DNA of 64,000 bases from Rugosimonospora africana (GTDB lineage Bacteria; Actinomycetota; Actinomycetes; Mycobacteriales; Micromonosporaceae): assembly GCF_016862975.1 (NCBI RefSeq), contig NZ_BONZ01000015.1, positions 62,001-126,000 of the forward strand, given 5' to 3'. Of this stretch, positions 43,585 through 53,514 are shown one piece after another (position 1 is the stretch's first letter; each line of letters opens with the position of its first letter). The translations under genes were made by a program, and so were the position numbers. Below the pieces are notes generated by a model. That model made no database searches, was not told the origin of the DNA, and saw nothing but the letters and a program-made list of their open reading frames with translations.

Positions 43585-43621
43585 CCGGCGGCGGGTCACC
43601 GAACAGGTGGCCCGCCGCCGG
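43585..43621 (+). terminator. Terminator after ilvC
   Basis: 16-bp stem (43585-43600 / 43606-43621) with one G-U pair and a GAACA loop, followed by ATTCGTTT. Confidence 0.85.
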
Positions 43622-43784
43622 ATTCGTTTCCCGGCGGCCCTGCTTCCGGTTCCGGCGGCGCCGCCACCAGGGCAACGATGGCTATCACTGTCGCACTCGG
43701 TGTCGGAGTCCGTACGATCGGCGCGGTAGGGGCGCGGCGCGGCGCTCCCTCGGCCATCCCGCCTCCCAGGTCTGCGAGGGCATC

Positions 43785-45380
43785 GTGACACCTGACACCG
43801 TGGCGCCTGTCGTGCTCATCACCGAGGAACTGGCTCCGGCGGCACTCGACGTGCTCGCCGACGAATTCGACGTCCGGCACGTGAACGGTGCCGACCGGCC
43901 GGCTCTGCTCGCCGCGCTCGGTCACGCCGACGCCGTGATCGTACGCAGCGCCACCCAGCTCGACGCCGAAGCGGTGGCCGCCGCACCCAGGCTGAGGGTG
44001 ATCGCCCGAGCCGGTGTCGGTCTTGACAACGTCGACGTACCGGCCGCCACCGCCCGCGGCGTCATGGTGGTCAACGCACCCACCGCCAACGTCGTGTCCG
44101 CAGCCGAGCAGGCGATCGCGCTGCTGCTCTCGGTGGCGCGGCACACCGCCGCGGCCAACGCCTCGCTGCGCGCCGGCCAGTGGAAGCGCGCCAGGTTCAC
44201 CGGCGTGGAGGTGCACGGCAAGACCGTGGGCGTGATCGGTTTCGGGCGCATCGGTGTGCTGTTCGCGCAGCGGATGGCGGCGTTCGGTACCCGGCTGATC
44301 GCGTACGACCCGTACCTCCAGCCGGCTCGTGCGGCACAGCTCGGGGTGCGCCTGGTCGGCCTGGAGGAGTTGTTGCGCGAGGCGGATTTCATCTCCATCC
44401 ACCTGCCGAAGACGCCAGAGACCGTCGGGCTGATCGGGGAGCGGGAGCTCCGGATGGTCAAGCCGACGGTACGGATCGTGAACGCCGCGCGGGGCGGCCT
44501 GATCGACGAGCGTGCGCTGGCTGACGCGCTGGCCGACGGGCGGGTGGCCGGCGCCGGGCTCGACGTGTTCGCGACGGAGCCGTGCACCTCCTCGCCGCTG
44601 TTCGCGTTCGACAACGTGGTCGCGGTACCGCACCTCGGTGCGTCCACAGTGGAGGCACAGGACAAGGCGGGGCTCGCGGTGGCCCGCAGCGTGCGCCTGG
44701 CGCTTGCCGGCGAGTTCGTGCCGGACGCCGCGAACATCCAGGCGGGCGGCGTGGTCGCCGAGGATGTCCGGCCGCTGCTGCCGCTGGCCGAGCGGCTGGG
44801 CAAGGTGTTCACCGCGGTCGCCGGGGGAGTCGCGGTGAACGTGGAGGTCGACGTGCGCGGGCCGGCCGTGGCCTACGACGTGTCGGTGCTGCGGCTTGCC
44901 GCGACGAAGGGATTGTTCGCGGCGGTGGTCGAGGAACGGGTGACGTACGTCAACGCACCGCTGCTCGCCGCCGATCGGGGGGTGCGGGTGACGCTGGTAC
45001 CGGTGCCGGACAGCGAGGAGCAGCCTCTGCTGGTGACGCTGCGCGGGGTGCTGCCGGACGGCAGGTCCGTCGAGGTGTCCGGCACGGTGCACGGTGGCGT
45101 GCGGCTGACCCGGGTGGACGGCTTCGACCTGGAGCTGGCGGCCGACGGGGTGCTGCTGTTCTTCCGGTACCTGGACCGGCCCGGGGTGGTCGGCACGGTC
45201 GGTACGATCCTGGGCGGCGCCGGCCTGAACATCGCCGCCATGCAGGTGGCCCGGCGCTCGGCCGGTGGCGAGACACTGATGACGCTCACCGTCGACTCGA
45301 CGGTCCCGGCCGACGTGCTGGCCAAGACCGCCGAGGCGATCGGGGCGACGGCTTCGTCCACAGTGGACTTGACTGACTGA
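43785..45380 (+). CDS. serA: D-3-phosphoglycerate dehydrogenase, long form
   Basis: First step of serine synthesis. The 531-residue product has the full actinobacterial layout: catalytic and NAD domains (GFGRIGVLFAQRM; Arg in NAARGGLID; His in VPHLGAST), an intervening ASB domain, and a C-terminal ACT domain (FFRYLDRPGVVGTVGTILGGAGLNIAAMQV) for serine feedback. GTG 43785 follows GAGGG. TACGAT near 43712 is a possible -10. Cooperates with glyA, which uses serine. Confidence 0.96.
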   Translation: MTPDTVAPVVLITEELAPAALDVLADEFDVRHVNGADRPALLAALGHADAVIVRSATQLDAEAVAAAPRLRVIARAGVGLDNVDVPAATARGVMVVNAPTANVVSAAEQAIALLLSVARHTAAANASLRAGQWKRARFTGVEVHGKTVGVIGFGRIGVLFAQRMAAFGTRLIAYDPYLQPARAAQLGVRLVGLEELLREADFISIHLPKTPETVGLIGERELRMVKPTVRIVNAARGGLIDERALADALADGRVAGAGLDVFATEPCTSSPLFAFDNVVAVPHLGASTVEAQDKAGLAVARSVRLALAGEFVPDAANIQAGGVVAEDVRPLLPLAERLGKVFTAVAGGVAVNVEVDVRGPAVAYDVSVLRLAATKGLFAAVVEERVTYVNAPLLAADRGVRVTLVPVPDSEEQPLLVTLRGVLPDGRSVEVSGTVHGGVRLTRVDGFDLELAADGVLLFFRYLDRPGVVGTVGTILGGAGLNIAAMQVARRSAGGETLMTLTVDSTVPADVLAKTAEAIGATASSTVDLTD

Positions 45381-45447
45381 GCGCAGCCGGAGCCGGGTTG
45401 TGGCGGAGGCGAGCACAGTCCTCGAGAGCACCGACTGAGGTCGGTTT

Positions 45448-45484
45448 GCGCCGGCCGGTCGACGTGTGGTCGACCGGCCGGCGC
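45448..45484. terminator. Bidirectional terminator between serA and the ABC exporter
   Basis: Perfect 16-bp inverted repeat (45448-45463 / 45469-45484) with a GTGTG loop, between the convergent serA and exporter genes. Confidence 0.88.
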
Positions 45485-45492
45485 CGCGTCTC

Positions 45493-47610
45493 TCAGTTCA
45501 GCTCGGCGACCGCCTGAGCGAACTGCGCCGAGTACAGCCGGGCGTACGCGCCCCCGGCGGACAGCAGTTCGTGGTGGGTACCCTGCTCCACGATCTGGCC
45601 GTGCTCCATCACCAGGATCAGGTCGGCGTCCCGGATGGTGGAGAGCCGGTGCGCGATGACGAAGCTCGTGCGCCCCTGGCGCAGCGAGTTCATCGCGCGC
45701 TGGATCAGCACCTCGGTGCGGGTGTCCACCGAGCTGGTCGCCTCGTCCAGGATCAGGATCGCCGGCTCCGCGAGGAACGCCCGGGCGATGGTGAGCAACT
45801 GCTTCTCGCCCGCGCTCACCCCGGTGCCCTCCTCGTCCAGTACGGTGTCGTACCCGTCGGGAAGGGTGCGCACGAACCGGTCCACGTGCGTGGCACGGGC
45901 CGCCTCGACGATGCGCTCATGGCTGACCGCTGCCGTCGTACCGTCCAGTTCCGGTGAACCGGCACTGGCGCCGTACGCGATGTTCTCGGCGATGGTGCCG
46001 CCGAACAGCCAGGCGTCCTGGAGCACCATGCCGGTCCTGGATCGCAACTCCTCCCGGGACATCGTGGCGATGTCCACGCCGTCGAGCGTGATCCGCCCGC
46101 CGGTCACCTCGTAGAACCGCATCAGCAGGTTGACCAGGGTGGTCTTGCCCGCCCCGGTCGGCCCGACGATGGCCACCGTCTGACCCGGTTGGACACTCAG
46201 CGACAGGTCGTCGATCAGCGGAGTCTCCGGGTCGTACCGGAACGAGACGTTCTGGAACTCGACTCGCCCGCGTACCTCCGCCGGCCGCTCCGACGTGACC
46301 GGGTCCGGCTCCTGCTCGTCGGCGTCCAGCAGGGCGAACACCCGCTCGGCCGACGCCACGCCGGACTGGAGCAGGTTGGCCATGCTGGCCACCGTGGTCA
46401 GCGGCTGGCTGAACTGGCGCGAGTACTGGATGAACGCCTGCACGTCGCCGAGGCTGATCGCGCCGGAGGCGACCCGCACCGCACCGACCACCGCGACGAA
46501 CACGTAGTTCACGTTGCCGATGAACATCATCGCCGGCTGGATCAGCCCGGAGATGAACTGCGCCCGGAAACCCGACTCGAACAGCTTCCCGTTGTGCTCC
46601 TGGAAGGTCGCCGCCGCTTCCTCCTGCCGGCCGAACGTCTTGACCAGCGAGTGCCCGGTGTACATCTCCTCGATGTGGCCGTTGAGCTGGCCGGTGGTCG
46701 CCCACTGCGCGATGAACCGCGGCTGGGCCCGCTTGCCGATCGCGGCCGTGAGGAACACCGATACGGGTACCGTGACCAGCGCGATCAGCGCGAGCAGCCA
46801 GGAGATCGCGAACATCACGGCGAGCACGCCGACGATCATCAGCAGCGACGTGACGATCTGCGCGAACGTCTGCTGCATCGACTGCGCGAGGTTGTCGATG
46901 TCGTTGGTGACCCGGCTGAGGATCTCGCCCCGCGGCTGGCGGTCGAAGTACCGCAGCGGCAGCCGGGCCAGCTTCGCCTGGGTCTGCTCGCGCAACCGGA
47001 ACACGGTGCGCTGCACGATGGCGGTGGTCAGCCGTCCCTGGATCAGTGCGAGCAGGCTCGACACGGCGTAGATGAGGACGACGAGCAGGAGTACCTGGCC
47101 GACCCTGGTGAAGTCGATCCCGCGGCCGGGTACGACGTGCATCGATCTGATCATGTCGGCCAGCGTGCCGTGGCCCTGCTGGCGCAGGCCGGCCACCGCC
47201 TGGTCCTTGCTGACCCCGGCTGGCAGCTGTCGTCCGATGACGCCGGCGAAGATCAGGTCAGTCGCCCTGCCCAGGATCTTCGGGCCGAGCACCGACAGCC
47301 CGACGCTGCCCGCGGCCAGCAGCAGCACCAGGATCAGCAGCCCACGTTCGGGCCGCAGGGTGCCGAACAGCCGACGGCTGGAGCCGCGGAAGTCCAACGC
47401 CTTCTCCGTGGACCTGCCGCCCATGAACGCGGCCGGCCCGCGCACCGCGGCGGCCGGCCCCGGCCCGCGCTTGGGGGTGGCGCGCTCCCCGGCGCCGTTC
47501 GCGCCGGCCGCACCGTTAGCGCCCGGACCGTTAGCCCCCGGACCGGGCGCCCCCGGACCGTTCGGACCCGGACGGCCGCCAGGCCCCGCCTGCCTACCCG
47601 GGACGCTCAT
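45493..47610 (-). CDS. ABC exporter half-transporter B (fused membrane and ATPase domains)
   Basis: Protein of 705 residues. A Gly/Pro/Ala/Asn-rich N-terminal extension of about 65 residues is followed by a type I exporter membrane domain and an ATPase domain. Walker [10 protein letters not shown], Walker [13 protein letters not shown] with catalytic Glu, H-loop IAHRLS. The signature is VSAGEKQ rather than SGGQ, the altered form seen at the non-catalytic site of heterodimeric exporters. It pairs with the upstream gene; both are likely controlled by the TetR gene. The substrate is unknown. Confidence 0.93.
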   Translation of the reverse strand: MSVPGRQAGPGGRPGPNGPGAPGPGANGPGANGAAGANGAGERATPKRGPGPAAAVRGPAAFMGGRSTEKALDFRGSSRRLFGTLRPERGLLILVLLLAAGSVGLSVLGPKILGRATDLIFAGVIGRQLPAGVSKDQAVAGLRQQGHGTLADMIRSMHVVPGRGIDFTRVGQVLLLVVLIYAVSSLLALIQGRLTTAIVQRTVFRLREQTQAKLARLPLRYFDRQPRGEILSRVTNDIDNLAQSMQQTFAQIVTSLLMIVGVLAVMFAISWLLALIALVTVPVSVFLTAAIGKRAQPRFIAQWATTGQLNGHIEEMYTGHSLVKTFGRQEEAAATFQEHNGKLFESGFRAQFISGLIQPAMMFIGNVNYVFVAVVGAVRVASGAISLGDVQAFIQYSRQFSQPLTTVASMANLLQSGVASAERVFALLDADEQEPDPVTSERPAEVRGRVEFQNVSFRYDPETPLIDDLSLSVQPGQTVAIVGPTGAGKTTLVNLLMRFYEVTGGRITLDGVDIATMSREELRSRTGMVLQDAWLFGGTIAENIAYGASAGSPELDGTTAAVSHERIVEAARATHVDRFVRTLPDGYDTVLDEEGTGVSAGEKQLLTIARAFLAEPAILILDEATSSVDTRTEVLIQRAMNSLRQGRTSFVIAHRLSTIRDADLILVMEHGQIVEQGTHHELLSAGGAYARLYSAQFAQAVAELN

Positions 47611-47690
47611 GCCAGATCCTCGCTCCGCTGCGGTCCGGCATGAGACATGAGAGGGCTGTAACTCTGGTTCCCTCGCTGACGCTCGGTCAT
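47607..47690 (-). CDS. Translationally coupled small ORF between exporter genes
   Basis: 27 codons. Its ATG overlaps the upstream exporter stop (ATGA) and its TGA overlaps the ATG of the downstream exporter gene (ATGA). AGGAGG lies seven bases before its start (47703-47698), a strong ribosome site. The peptide contains [15 protein letters not shown], hydrophilic with no membrane helix. I do not recognise a family. It may be a real small protein or serve to carry ribosomes to the next gene. Confidence 0.55.
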   Translation of the reverse strand: MTERQRGNQSYSPLMSHAGPQRSEDLA

Positions 47691-49423
47691 GCCGCGGCCT
47701 CCTGTTCGGTCAGCTGGGAGAGCACGATCTCCCGGTACGTTTCGTCGGTGCTCATCAGTTCGTCGTGCGTGCCGGTACCGACCACCCGGCCCTCGTCGAG
47801 GACGACGATGCGGTCCGCGTGCCGGATCGTGGAGACCCGCTGGGCGACGATGACCACCGTCACCTCCGCGGTCTCCCGGGCCAACGCCGCGCGCAGCGCC
47901 GCGTCGGTCGCGTAGTCCAGCGCCGAGAAGGAGTCGTCGAACAGGTAGATGTCCGGGCGGCTCACCAGCGCGCGAGCGATGGCCAGCCGTTGCCGCTGGC
48001 CGCCGGACACGTTCGTGCCGCCCTGGGCGATCGGCGAATCGAGCCCGTCGGGCATCTGCGACACGAAGTCGCGGGCCTGCGCGGTCTCCAGCGCGTGCCA
48101 CAGCTCCTCGTCGGTGGCGTCCGGCTTGCCGTACCGGAGATTCGACGCGACCGTGCCGGAGAACAAGTACGGCTTCTGCGGTACGTAGCCGATCGCCGCC
48201 GCCAGCGCCTTCGGGTCCAGCTCGCGGACGTCCACGCCGTCCACGATCACGCTGCCGGCGGTGGCGTCGAACAGCCGCGGTATCAGGTTGAGCAAGGTCG
48301 TCTTGCCGCTGCCGGTGCTCCCGATCACCGCGGTCACCTCGCCGGGCCGGGCCGCGAGGTCGACGCCCCGCAGCACCGGCTGCTCGGCGCCGGGGTAGCG
48401 GAACTCGACACCCCGGAGCTCCAGCTCGCCGTGCCGTTGGATGGACGAGACCGGGTTCGTCGGGGGTACCACGCTGGACTCGGTGTCCAGTACCTCCTCG
48501 ATGCGCTCCGCGCACACCTCCGCCCGGGGCACCATCATGAACATGAAGGTGGCCATCATGACCGACATCAGGATCTGCATGAGGTAGGCCAGGAACGCTG
48601 TCAGCGCGCCGATCTGCATGTGCCCGCTGTTGATGCGGTGCCCACCGAACCACAGGACGGCGACGCTGGACAGGTTGATCACCAACATCACCGAGGGGAA
48701 CATCAGCGCCATCAGGCGGCCGACACCCCGGGACACCACGAACAGCTCGTCGTTGGCGCTGGCGAAGCGCTGCCGCTCGTGCGGATCCCGGACGAACGCG
48801 CGGATCACCCGTACGCCGGTGATCTGCTCGCGCAGCACCCGGTTGATCCCGTCGATGCGTACCTGCATGGTCCGGAACAGCGGCCGCATCCGGGAGATGA
48901 TCAGGCCCATGATCACCGCGAGCAGCGGGACGATGACCAGCAGCAGCGACGAGAGCGGCACGTCCTGGTTGAGTGCCAGGATGATGCCACCGACGCACAT
49001 GATCGGCGCCGAGACCATCAGGGTGAAGGTCAGCAGGGCCAGCATCTGGACCTGCTGGACGTCGTTGGTGGTCCGGGTGATCAGCGACGGGGTACCGAAC
49101 CGGCCGACCTCGCGGGCGGAGAACGACATGACCCGGTCGAACACCGCGGCGCGGACGTCCCGGCCGAGCGACATGGCGGTACGGGCGCCGAAGTACACCG
49201 CGCCGGCCGAGCAGACGATCTGCACCACGGTTACCGCGATCATGATGCCGCCGGTGCGCATGATGTATCCGGTGTCGCCGGCGACCACGCCCTTGTCGAT
49301 GATGTCGGCGTTGAGCGTCGGCAGGTACAGCGTGGCCAGGGTTTGGAGCAGTTGCAGCAGGACGATCAGCGCGATCGGCCCGCGGTACGGGCGCAGATGG
49401 GTGCGCAATAGTCGGATCAGCAC
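47687..49423 (-). CDS. ABC exporter half-transporter A (fused membrane and ATPase domains)
   Basis: Protein of 578 residues: six-helix membrane domain, then ATPase domain with Walker [10 protein letters not shown] and canonical signature VSGGQRQ. Walker B reads [12 protein letters not shown], with Asp where the catalytic Glu belongs, and the switch-His position is Gln (VAQRVS). Together with the altered signature of its partner this predicts one degenerate and one active ATP site. GTG overlaps the TetR stop by seven bases. Confidence 0.94.
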   Translation of the reverse strand: MLIRLLRTHLRPYRGPIALIVLLQLLQTLATLYLPTLNADIIDKGVVAGDTGYIMRTGGIMIAVTVVQIVCSAGAVYFGARTAMSLGRDVRAAVFDRVMSFSAREVGRFGTPSLITRTTNDVQQVQMLALLTFTLMVSAPIMCVGGIILALNQDVPLSSLLLVIVPLLAVIMGLIISRMRPLFRTMQVRIDGINRVLREQITGVRVIRAFVRDPHERQRFASANDELFVVSRGVGRLMALMFPSVMLVINLSSVAVLWFGGHRINSGHMQIGALTAFLAYLMQILMSVMMATFMFMMVPRAEVCAERIEEVLDTESSVVPPTNPVSSIQRHGELELRGVEFRYPGAEQPVLRGVDLAARPGEVTAVIGSTGSGKTTLLNLIPRLFDATAGSVIVDGVDVRELDPKALAAAIGYVPQKPYLFSGTVASNLRYGKPDATDEELWHALETAQARDFVSQMPDGLDSPIAQGGTNVSGGQRQRLAIARALVSRPDIYLFDDSFSALDYATDAALRAALARETAEVTVVIVAQRVSTIRHADRIVVLDEGRVVGTGTHDELMSTDETYREIVLSQLTEQEAAA

Positions 49424-50190
49424 TCGGGTTCCCCCATGGTCGATAGTGGGCTGGGCGCCTGTAGCGCCGTGGCGACCCAGCTCAGCGCCTCGCGCAGCAC
49501 GTCGGCCAGGTGCGTGCCGTCGCCCGCTGGGCTATGTGAAAGCGGGCGCTTGACCGCGTCGCCTCGTTCCTCGGCGTCGCTGGCGCCCGCTGGGCTATGT
49601 GAAAGCGGGCGCTTGACCGCGTCGCCTCGTTCCTCGGCGTCGCTGGCGCCCGCGGCTAGCCAGTGTTCGGCCGCCACCCTGGCCGCCCCGGACAGCGCGC
49701 CGGCCAGCGCTCTCGGGAACAGGTCGCGGGTGGCGTCCAGGCCGGTTCGGGCCGCGATGGCCTGGGCCAGCGGCCATTCCATCGCGGTCGTGGTGCGGAA
49801 ATACTCGTTACGCAGGGCCGGCGTGGAGAACAGCAGACACAGCGTCTTCTGGTCGGGTTCGCCCAGGCAGTACTGCGAGACCATCGCATCGACGATCGCC
49901 TCGGCCAGGGGCTTGTCCGCCGGCTGGGCGCGCAGCGCGGCGCCGATCCGCAGTGCGCGGTCGGCGGTCAGCGCGACGCAGATCGCCTCTTCCCGGCTGG
50001 AGAAGTAGTTGTTGTAGGTGCGGGCCGACACTCCTGCCTCGGCGGCGATGTCGTCGACGCGGACGTTCTCCGGCCCGCGCTCCAGCGCGAGCCGGAGCGC
50101 GGCCGAGCTGAGGGCCTCCCGGGTCGCGATCTTCTTTCGTTCGCGCAGGCCGGTCGCCCGATCGTCGTACTCGCGGTCGACAATCGTCAC
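49417..50190 (-). CDS. TetR-family regulator with internal tandem duplication
   Basis: 257 residues. The N-terminal helix-turn-helix is VRVDDIAAEAGVSARTYNNYFSSREEAI. The ligand-binding half is interrupted near its C-terminus by a 21-residue segment present twice in tandem. GTG has TACCTT seven bases upstream (leaderless). It heads the operon with the exporter pair, so it probably represses them; the ligand is unknown. Whether the duplicated segment is tolerated as a surface loop is inference. Confidence 0.9.
   Translation of the reverse strand: MTIVDREYDDRATGLRERKKIATREALSSAALRLALERGPENVRVDDIAAEAGVSARTYNNYFSSREEAICVALTADRALRIGAALRAQPADKPLAEAIVDAMVSQYCLGEPDQKTLCLLFSTPALRNEYFRTTTAMEWPLAQAIAARTGLDATRDLFPRALAGALSGAARVAAEHWLAAGASDAEERGDAVKRPLSHSPAGASDAEERGDAVKRPLSHSPAGDGTHLADVLREALSWVATALQAPSPLSTMGEPEC
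49521..49646. repeat. 63-bp perfect tandem duplication inside the TetR gene
   Basis: Two identical 63-bp units (49521-49583, 49584-49646), then a partial third start. The length is a multiple of three, so the frame is kept. Each unit contains a palindrome, CGCCCGCT-N12-AGCGGGCG, and encodes a peptide with ERGDAVKRPLSHSPAG on the minus strand. Confidence 0.95.
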
Positions 50191-50260
50191 GCGGCACAAG
50201 GTACTGGTCGGAGAAAGCTTCGCGCCACGCAATTATGCGCGACGCGAACCTTTTCCGCCG

Positions 50261-51019
50261 TCAGCGTAACGTGAGCAGCTCTCCGGTCGGTCGGCCGGAC
50301 ACGACAACCGCCTCGTACCCGTCGGTGCTCGGGAACCAGGGCATGCCAGCCTGATCGGCCGCGAACAGGGCGGTGGCGTACGCGTCGGCGGTCGCCAGGG
50401 TCGGGCCGGTCACCGTCGCCGGGCCCTTGGACCGGGCCGGTGCGCCGGTGTGCGGGTTGACCACGAGGGCGCCGTACCCGGAGGTGGCCACCGCGCCATC
50501 GCTCAGCTGGATCGTCGCGAGTACCCGCAGCGGATTGTCTGGATCGGCGACCCCGACGCGCCACGGGCCGCCCCGCGGGCCGTTGCCCCGGACCAGCCAG
50601 TCGCCGCCCGAAGTGATCGCGTAGTCGTCAATGCCGGCGGCCCGCAGCAGCACCGCGGCCCGGTCGATCGCCCAGCCCTTGACCAGGCCACTGGGGTCGA
50701 AACCGCCCGGAACCGCCCAGGCGTCGAACCAGCCGTCGGTTGCCGCGCGCATCGCGTCGCAGCGCTGGACCACGTCGGCCAGTGGCGGAGGGTACGAGTC
50801 CGCGGTCAGCTCGCCGCGGCGCACCGCGGACACCAGTGAGCGCGGATGGAAGGGGCTGAACGCGGCGTCCACCGCGCGCAGCTCGGCGACGGCCGCGGCC
50901 AGCGCCTCGCCGATCGTGCGCCGGGCCATCGTCGGCGGTGCCGCGAGGCAGAACGCGTAGGTGGTCCCGGTTATCTGAACACTGTGTCGGGCGATGACCC
51001 GCTCGGACAGCGTGTGCAC
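50261..51019 (-). CDS. apbE: FAD:protein FMN transferase
   Basis: ApbE family, 252 residues, attaching FMN to Thr of flavoproteins. Family motifs: DGWFDAWAVPGGFDPSGLVKGWAID, ITSGGDWLVRG, and Mg-site VATSGYGA plus LATADAYATALFAA. The N-terminus is not a clear lipoprotein signal, so it may be cytoplasmic. GTG 51019 has GAGGGGA about seven bases upstream. No Nqr/Rnf target gene is adjacent. Confidence 0.87.
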   Translation of the reverse strand: MHTLSERVIARHSVQITGTTYAFCLAAPPTMARRTIGEALAAAVAELRAVDAAFSPFHPRSLVSAVRRGELTADSYPPPLADVVQRCDAMRAATDGWFDAWAVPGGFDPSGLVKGWAIDRAAVLLRAAGIDDYAITSGGDWLVRGNGPRGGPWRVGVADPDNPLRVLATIQLSDGAVATSGYGALVVNPHTGAPARSKGPATVTGPTLATADAYATALFAADQAGMPWFPSTDGYEAVVVSGRPTGELLTLR

Positions 51020-51245
51020 TGTGGCTCCCCTCGTCAGCCCTCGGCCCCAGCCCCGTTGAAGCTGGAGCCGTCGATGCTGACTGTAGGTGTCACAGGTGAC
51101 CATGCCCTGACGATTCGCTGGCAGTTAGCTGTGAGTACCGGCACTCGGTCCGAGGGAACGCTTTCCCGAATGGTGGGAGCGGCGTACCGGCTTTTAGGAT
51201 GATGCCTTAACGTTCGCTAGATAGCTCGGAGCGAGGAGGCTTGAC
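51020..51245. promoter_or_regulatory. Divergent apbE/leuB regulatory region
   Basis: 226 bp. TAGGAT (51195-51200) is a likely leuB -10. On the minus strand TACAGT near 51085 may serve apbE, beside a GTCAC-AG-GTGAC inverted repeat (51089-51100). A near-palindrome GGGAACGCTTTCCC (51154-51167) resembles a LacI-type half-site pair. No leader peptide with branched-chain codons was found here, unlike ilvB and cimA. Confidence 0.5.
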
Positions 51246-52280
51246 GTGGCGGTGGCACGTATCGCGGTGGTGGCCGGCGACGGCATCGGGACCGAGGTGG
51301 TCGCCGAGGGCCGCAAGGTGCTCGACGCGGTACTGCCGGGGGTCGAGGCGACCGAGTATGACCTCGGTGCCGCGCGGTACAACCGCACCGGAGAGGTGCT
51401 GCCCGACAGCGTCCTCGACGAGCTGGCCCAGCACGACGCGATCCTGCTCGGCGCGGTCGGGGATCCCAGCGTCCCGCCGGGCGTGCTGGAGCGCGGGCTG
51501 CTGCTCAAACTGCGGTTTGATTTCGACCAGTATGTCAACCTCCGCCCGTCCCGGCTGTGGCCCGGCACCGCCGGCCCGCTGGCCGGTGTGAAGCCCGGCG
51601 AGGTCGACCTGGTCGTGGTCCGGGAGGGCACCGAGGGCCTGTACGCAGGTGCCGGCGGAGTGCTGCACCGGGGCACCCCGGCCGAGATCGCCACCGAGGA
51701 GAGCCTGAACACGCGGCACGGCGTCGAGCGGGTGATCCGGGACGCGTTCGAGCGCGCCGGCCGCCGCGAGCGCCGCAGGGTGACCCTGGTCCACAAGACC
51801 AACGTGCTGACCCACGCCGGCGGACTGTGGGCGCGGACGTTCGCCGAGGTCGCCGCGGAGTACCCGGACATCACCACGGAATACCAGCATGTGGACGCGG
51901 CGTCGATGTTCCTGGTGACGCAGCCGCAGCGGTATGACGTGATCGTCACCGACAACCTGTTCGGCGACATCCTCACCGACATCGCCGCGGCCGTGACCGG
52001 CGGCATCGGGCTCGCCGCGAGCGGCTGCATCAACCCGGAGCGCCGGTACCCGTCGATGTTCGAGCCCGTGCACGGCTCGGCGCCGGACATCGCCGGCAAG
52101 GGCGTGGCCGACCCGGTCGCCGCCGTACTCTCCGTCTCCCTCCTGCTTGACCACCTCGGGCACCCCGAGCAGGCCCGCCGAGTATCCGAGGCGGTCGCGG
52201 CCGAGTTGGCCGGGCGCAAACCCGGACAGTCGCTGCGTACCGCCGAAGTCGGCGACCGTCTCGCGGAACTGTCCCGCTGA
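51246..52280 (+). CDS. leuB: 3-isopropylmalate dehydrogenase
   Basis: NAD-dependent oxidative decarboxylase of leucine synthesis, 344 residues, short actinobacterial form. GDGIGTEV, substrate-arginine region [11 protein letters not shown], Lys in HKTNVL, metal Asp in [11 protein letters not shown], and [15 protein letters not shown] are all intact. It can also act on 3-methylmalate in the citramalate route. GTG follows AGGAGG at about seven bases. It ends at a U-rich terminator, so it is separate from ilvE. Confidence 0.97.
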   Translation: MAVARIAVVAGDGIGTEVVAEGRKVLDAVLPGVEATEYDLGAARYNRTGEVLPDSVLDELAQHDAILLGAVGDPSVPPGVLERGLLLKLRFDFDQYVNLRPSRLWPGTAGPLAGVKPGEVDLVVVREGTEGLYAGAGGVLHRGTPAEIATEESLNTRHGVERVIRDAFERAGRRERRRVTLVHKTNVLTHAGGLWARTFAEVAAEYPDITTEYQHVDAASMFLVTQPQRYDVIVTDNLFGDILTDIAAAVTGGIGLAASGCINPERRYPSMFEPVHGSAPDIAGKGVADPVAAVLSVSLLLDHLGHPEQARRVSEAVAAELAGRKPGQSLRTAEVGDRLAELSR

Positions 52281-52294
52281 CCCAAGCACCATCG

Positions 52295-52324
52295 GGGGCG
52301 CGCGACGAACCGGTCGCGCGCCCC
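52295..52324 (+). terminator. Intrinsic terminator after leuB
   Basis: Perfect 12-bp stem (52295-52306 / 52313-52324), loop GAACCG, followed by TTCTTC. Confidence 0.88.
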
Positions 52325-52437
52325 TTCTTCGTGGACGTGGCCAGGGGTGTCGCGGCAGGGGTGCCGCCGCCCGCTGAACGAGCGTTCGGGGTATTTTTTC
52401 ACCAGGCCCGTCCAGATGTGTACGGAGGACTGAGCAG

Positions 52438-53514
52438 ATGAGCATCGACTTCGAGATCCACCCGAACCCGCAGCCGGTTTCGGACATCGAGCGGGCCGCA
52501 TTGCTGACCGACCCGGGCTTCGGCCGGGTGTTCACCGACCACATGGTCACGGTGCGTTACGCCGAGGGCAAGGGGTGGTACGACGCCCGGGTCGAGGCAC
52601 GCGGCCCCATCGCGATCGACCCGGCCAGCGCCGTCCTGCACTACGCGCAGGAGATCTTCGAGGGCCTCAAGGCATACCACGCGGCCGACGGCTCGATCAC
52701 CATGTTCAGGCCGGACGCCAACGCGGCCCGGTTCCGCCGCTCCGCCGAGCGGATGGCCATGGCGCAGCTGCCCGAGGAGTTGTTCCTCGGCTCCCTCGAC
52801 GCCCTGGTGCGCCTCGACCGGCAGTGGATCCCGACCGACGAGGGCGGCAGCCTGTACCTGCGCCCGTTCATGTACGCCTCCGAGGTGTTCCTCGGCGTGA
52901 AGCCGTCGTCGGAGTACCTGTACGTGGTCATCGCCTCGCCGGTCGGCGCGTACTTCAAGGGTGGCGTGAAGCCGGTCGCGCTGTGGGTGTCGCAGGAATA
53001 CACCCGGGCGGCGCCCGGCGGCACCGGCGCGGCCAAGTGCGGCGGCAACTACGCGGCCAGCCTGAGCGCCCAGGCCGAGGCCAGCGAGCACGGCTGCGAC
53101 CAGGTGGTGTTCCTCGACGGGGTCGAGCGCAGGTACGTCGACGAGCTGGGCGGGATGAACGTCTTCTTCGTGTACGACGACGGCACCCTGGTCACCCCGG
53201 CGCTGACCGGCACCATCCTGCCGGGCATCACCCGCGACTCGGTCATCACCCTGGCCAGGGATCAGGGGCTGACCGTGGTGGAGCGGCCGTACTCGTTCGA
53301 CGAGTGGAAAGCCGACGCGGCCAGCGGACGGCTGCGCGAGGCGTTCGCCTGCGGCACCGCCGCGGTGATCACCCCGATCGGCCGGGTCGCCTGGCCGGAC
53401 GGTGAGTTCACCATGACCGGCGGCGAGGTGACCGAGCGGCTGCGCGGTGAGCTGGTGGACATTCAGCGGGGCCGGGTGGCCGACCGGCACGGCTGGGTGC
53501 ACCGGGTGAGCTGA
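52438..53514 (+). CDS. ilvE: Branched-chain amino acid aminotransferase
   Basis: Class IV PLP aminotransferase of 358 residues; final step for valine, leucine and isoleucine. The PLP lysine is in GGTGAAKCGGNYAAS; EIFEGLKAY, LYLRPFMYASE and CGTAAVITPIG are family motifs. ATG follows GGAGG by nine bases. It has its own transcription unit after the leuB terminator. Confidence 0.97.
   Translation: MSIDFEIHPNPQPVSDIERAALLTDPGFGRVFTDHMVTVRYAEGKGWYDARVEARGPIAIDPASAVLHYAQEIFEGLKAYHAADGSITMFRPDANAARFRRSAERMAMAQLPEELFLGSLDALVRLDRQWIPTDEGGSLYLRPFMYASEVFLGVKPSSEYLYVVIASPVGAYFKGGVKPVALWVSQEYTRAAPGGTGAAKCGGNYAASLSAQAEASEHGCDQVVFLDGVERRYVDELGGMNVFFVYDDGTLVTPALTGTILPGITRDSVITLARDQGLTVVERPYSFDEWKADAASGRLREAFACGTAAVITPIGRVAWPDGEFTMTGGEVTERLRGELVDIQRGRVADRHGWVHRVS

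Noticed and set aside
43678-43788. 36-codon Val/Ile-rich ORF whose stop overlaps the serA GTG
   Set aside because: A tempting leader peptide, but no terminator or alternative hairpins follow it, its ribosome site is weak, and a likely serA -10 (TACGAT near 43712) lies inside it.
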